A stretch of 6,208 nt of DNA. It comes from a bacterium Ga0077546. GTDB lineage: Bacteria > Cyanobacteriota > Vampirovibrionia > Obscuribacterales > Obscuribacteraceae. The DNA is taken from assembly GCA_001464165.1 (NCBI GenBank), contig LNEX01000457.1, forward strand, positions 1 to 6,208, given 5' to 3'. Shown here piece after piece: positions 5,188 through 6,208 of the stretch (position 1 is the stretch's first letter; each line of letters begins with the position of its first letter). Made by a program: the position numbers and the translations under genes. The notes beneath the pieces were generated by a model. It was not told the origin of the DNA and made no database searches. It was given only the letters and a program-made list of their open reading frames with translations.

Positions 5188-6208
5188 CTATTTCGACTGA
5201 GCAACGAGACGCAGAAGCACCTCGATGACATCACCAGAGTGGTACGTCTTATTGGCTTTGTAGAGCGTCACGCGCTTGCCCCAGGTGGGCTCTTGAATGA
5301 CCGGATGTTCGTGGTCATAGGCCAGCAATGTGACATCTCTTGTACCGGGAATTTCAGACAGGGCATGGGGAACCAAACCATCGCTCTTGTGACCGTAGTG
5401 CTTGTTGATCATCCGCGCAGCTTCAAAAGTGGTGCTTTCGCGAGGGCCAATGATCGAACGCAGAGTGACGATCTTAGCCCGGTCGGCAGCCGTCAGCGGA
5501 GGCAAGACGCGCTCTGCCACGGCACGATACTTGGTTGAAAGCTCAAGCAAAGTATCGTTGACATTGTTGCCGAGCACCAGACGACTGACGGGGCCGACAA
5601 TTTTGCGCACCAGATTGGAGGCCACCATGAAGTCAGCCACCGGCGAGCCATTGACTGGACTCTGCAACAAAACGATGTAGGCGATCTTGGCTTTTTCGGC
5701 CTCGCTCAACATTCTGTAGGCATCCACATTCATGATGCCACCGCGGCTGTGGCCGAGCAAAATGCCCTCACCATCAGCCAGGGTATGCACCTCTTCTGTG
5801 ATCAACTGCAAATTGGCAGCGGTGGCCACATCGCTGTCAACTGCAACTCGCCGCACCTTCAGACCCATCTCTTCAATGCGGGCCAGCAGGTGAGTGGAGT
5901 GATTACCCATATGCCTTGCGAGAAAACCAGGCGTGAAAAGCACCGTTTTGCCTTTCAGTGCTTCTGGCGTGGGCAGCGCCTTGGCACCGTTCTTCACCTG
6001 CTCATGCAAGCGATGAAACTGCTCGGTGAGATCTCTGGCCGGAGCAAACCTTGGCGCCACCACGTCTTCAGCTCTGCTGACCCCACTGGCCAAAAGCTCA
6101 GGCACCACATGCTCCATCGAACGCTCGGCCAGAGCGGCAATGGTCAGGGCCGGATTGGCTCCCATTGTGGCTGGGATAATCGAGCCGTCCAAGACGAACA
6201 AATTGTCG
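5188..6208 (-). CDS. GMC oxidoreductase C-terminus fused to alpha/beta-hydrolase, N-terminus outside window
   Basis: 339 residues are visible; the frame is open at the right edge, so the true start is outside. The TTG at 6201 lies within the GMC domain (residues DNLFVLDGS) and is not the start. Visible 1-35 form the conserved C-terminal FAD/substrate segment of GMC oxidoreductases (cholesterol oxidase type), with LDGSIIPATMGANP and ALAERSME; the Asn of GANP matches the active-site Asn of that family. After a linker (about 36-80) comes an alpha/beta-hydrolase: VLFTPGF strand and turn, GHSRGG nucleophile elbow (Ser at visible 154), and plausible acid Asp 276 (KSDGLVP) and base His 299 or 301 (YDHEHP). 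Such a fusion could oxidise an alcohol or sterol and hydrolyse an ester in one chain; the substrate is unknown. A strong terminator follows the TAG stop. Fusion confidence is high, substrate low. Confidence 0.88.
   Translation of the reverse strand, partial: DNLFVLDGSIIPATMGANPALTIAALAERSMEHVVPELLASGVSRAEDVVAPRFAPARDLTEQFHRLHEQVKNGAKALPTPEALKGKTVLFTPGFLARHMGNHSTHLLARIEEMGLKVRRVAVDSDVATAANLQLITEEVHTLADGEGILLGHSRGGIMNVDAYRMLSEAEKAKIAYIVLLQSPVNGSPVADFMVASNLVRKIVGPVSRLVLGNNVNDTLLELSTKYRAVAERVLPPLTAADRAKIVTLRSIIGPRESTTFEAARMINKHYGHKSDGLVPHALSEIPGTRDVTLLAYDHEHPVIQEPTWGKRVTLYKANKTYHSGDVIEVLLRLVAQSK

Noticed and set aside
5239..5680. Plus-strand frames inside the GMC-hydrolase gene
   Set aside because: They are antisense to a strongly supported coding frame with recognisable domains and a matching terminator.

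Overview
This is a piece of a bacterial chromosome with balanced base composition. It has compact genes, Shine-Dalgarno (SD) sites and TAG used freely as a stop codon. The lineage cannot be fixed from the window. The mix of a housekeeping nadD, a GMC oxidoreductase fused to a hydrolase, a MocR regulator and small orphan membrane proteins would fit an environmental bacterium, possibly of the Vampirovibrionia/Obscuribacterales type, but that is only a low-confidence impression. There are no tRNA or rRNA genes, insertion sequences or CRISPR arrays.

Left end (1-1000): the N-terminal part of nicotinate-nucleotide adenylyltransferase (nadD) on the minus strand, running off the left edge. About 450 bases without a gene follow. 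They hold several hairpins and a short motif series that occurs twice, the second time split by inserted bases.

Middle (1001-2841): a divergent pair. On the minus strand is an 81-residue protein with one N-terminal membrane segment. On the plus strand is a full-length MocR/GntR-type regulator. Its aminotransferase-like domain has lost the PLP-binding lysine (now Gln) and a key arginine (now Thr), so it probably senses something without covalent PLP, or senses nothing. A perfect inverted repeat overlaps its likely -10 box.

Accessory cassette (2842-4974): four short repeats, then a structured leader, then four plus-strand genes that look co-transcribed. They are a phage-type hypothetical protein, a two-helix membrane protein with a C-terminal soluble domain, a very small two-helix membrane protein, and a second copy of the two-helix/soluble protein carrying an in-frame TAG at codon 12. 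The leader contains eight bases complementary to the region covering the first start codon, so it could act as a translational switch. A perfect 15-bp hairpin closes the cassette. The function is unknown.

Right end (5110-6208): a minus-strand gene, open at its 5' end, encoding the C-terminal end of a GMC (glucose-methanol-choline) oxidoreductase joined to an alpha/beta-hydrolase with a GHSRGG nucleophile elbow. It is followed by a strong nested rho-independent terminator.
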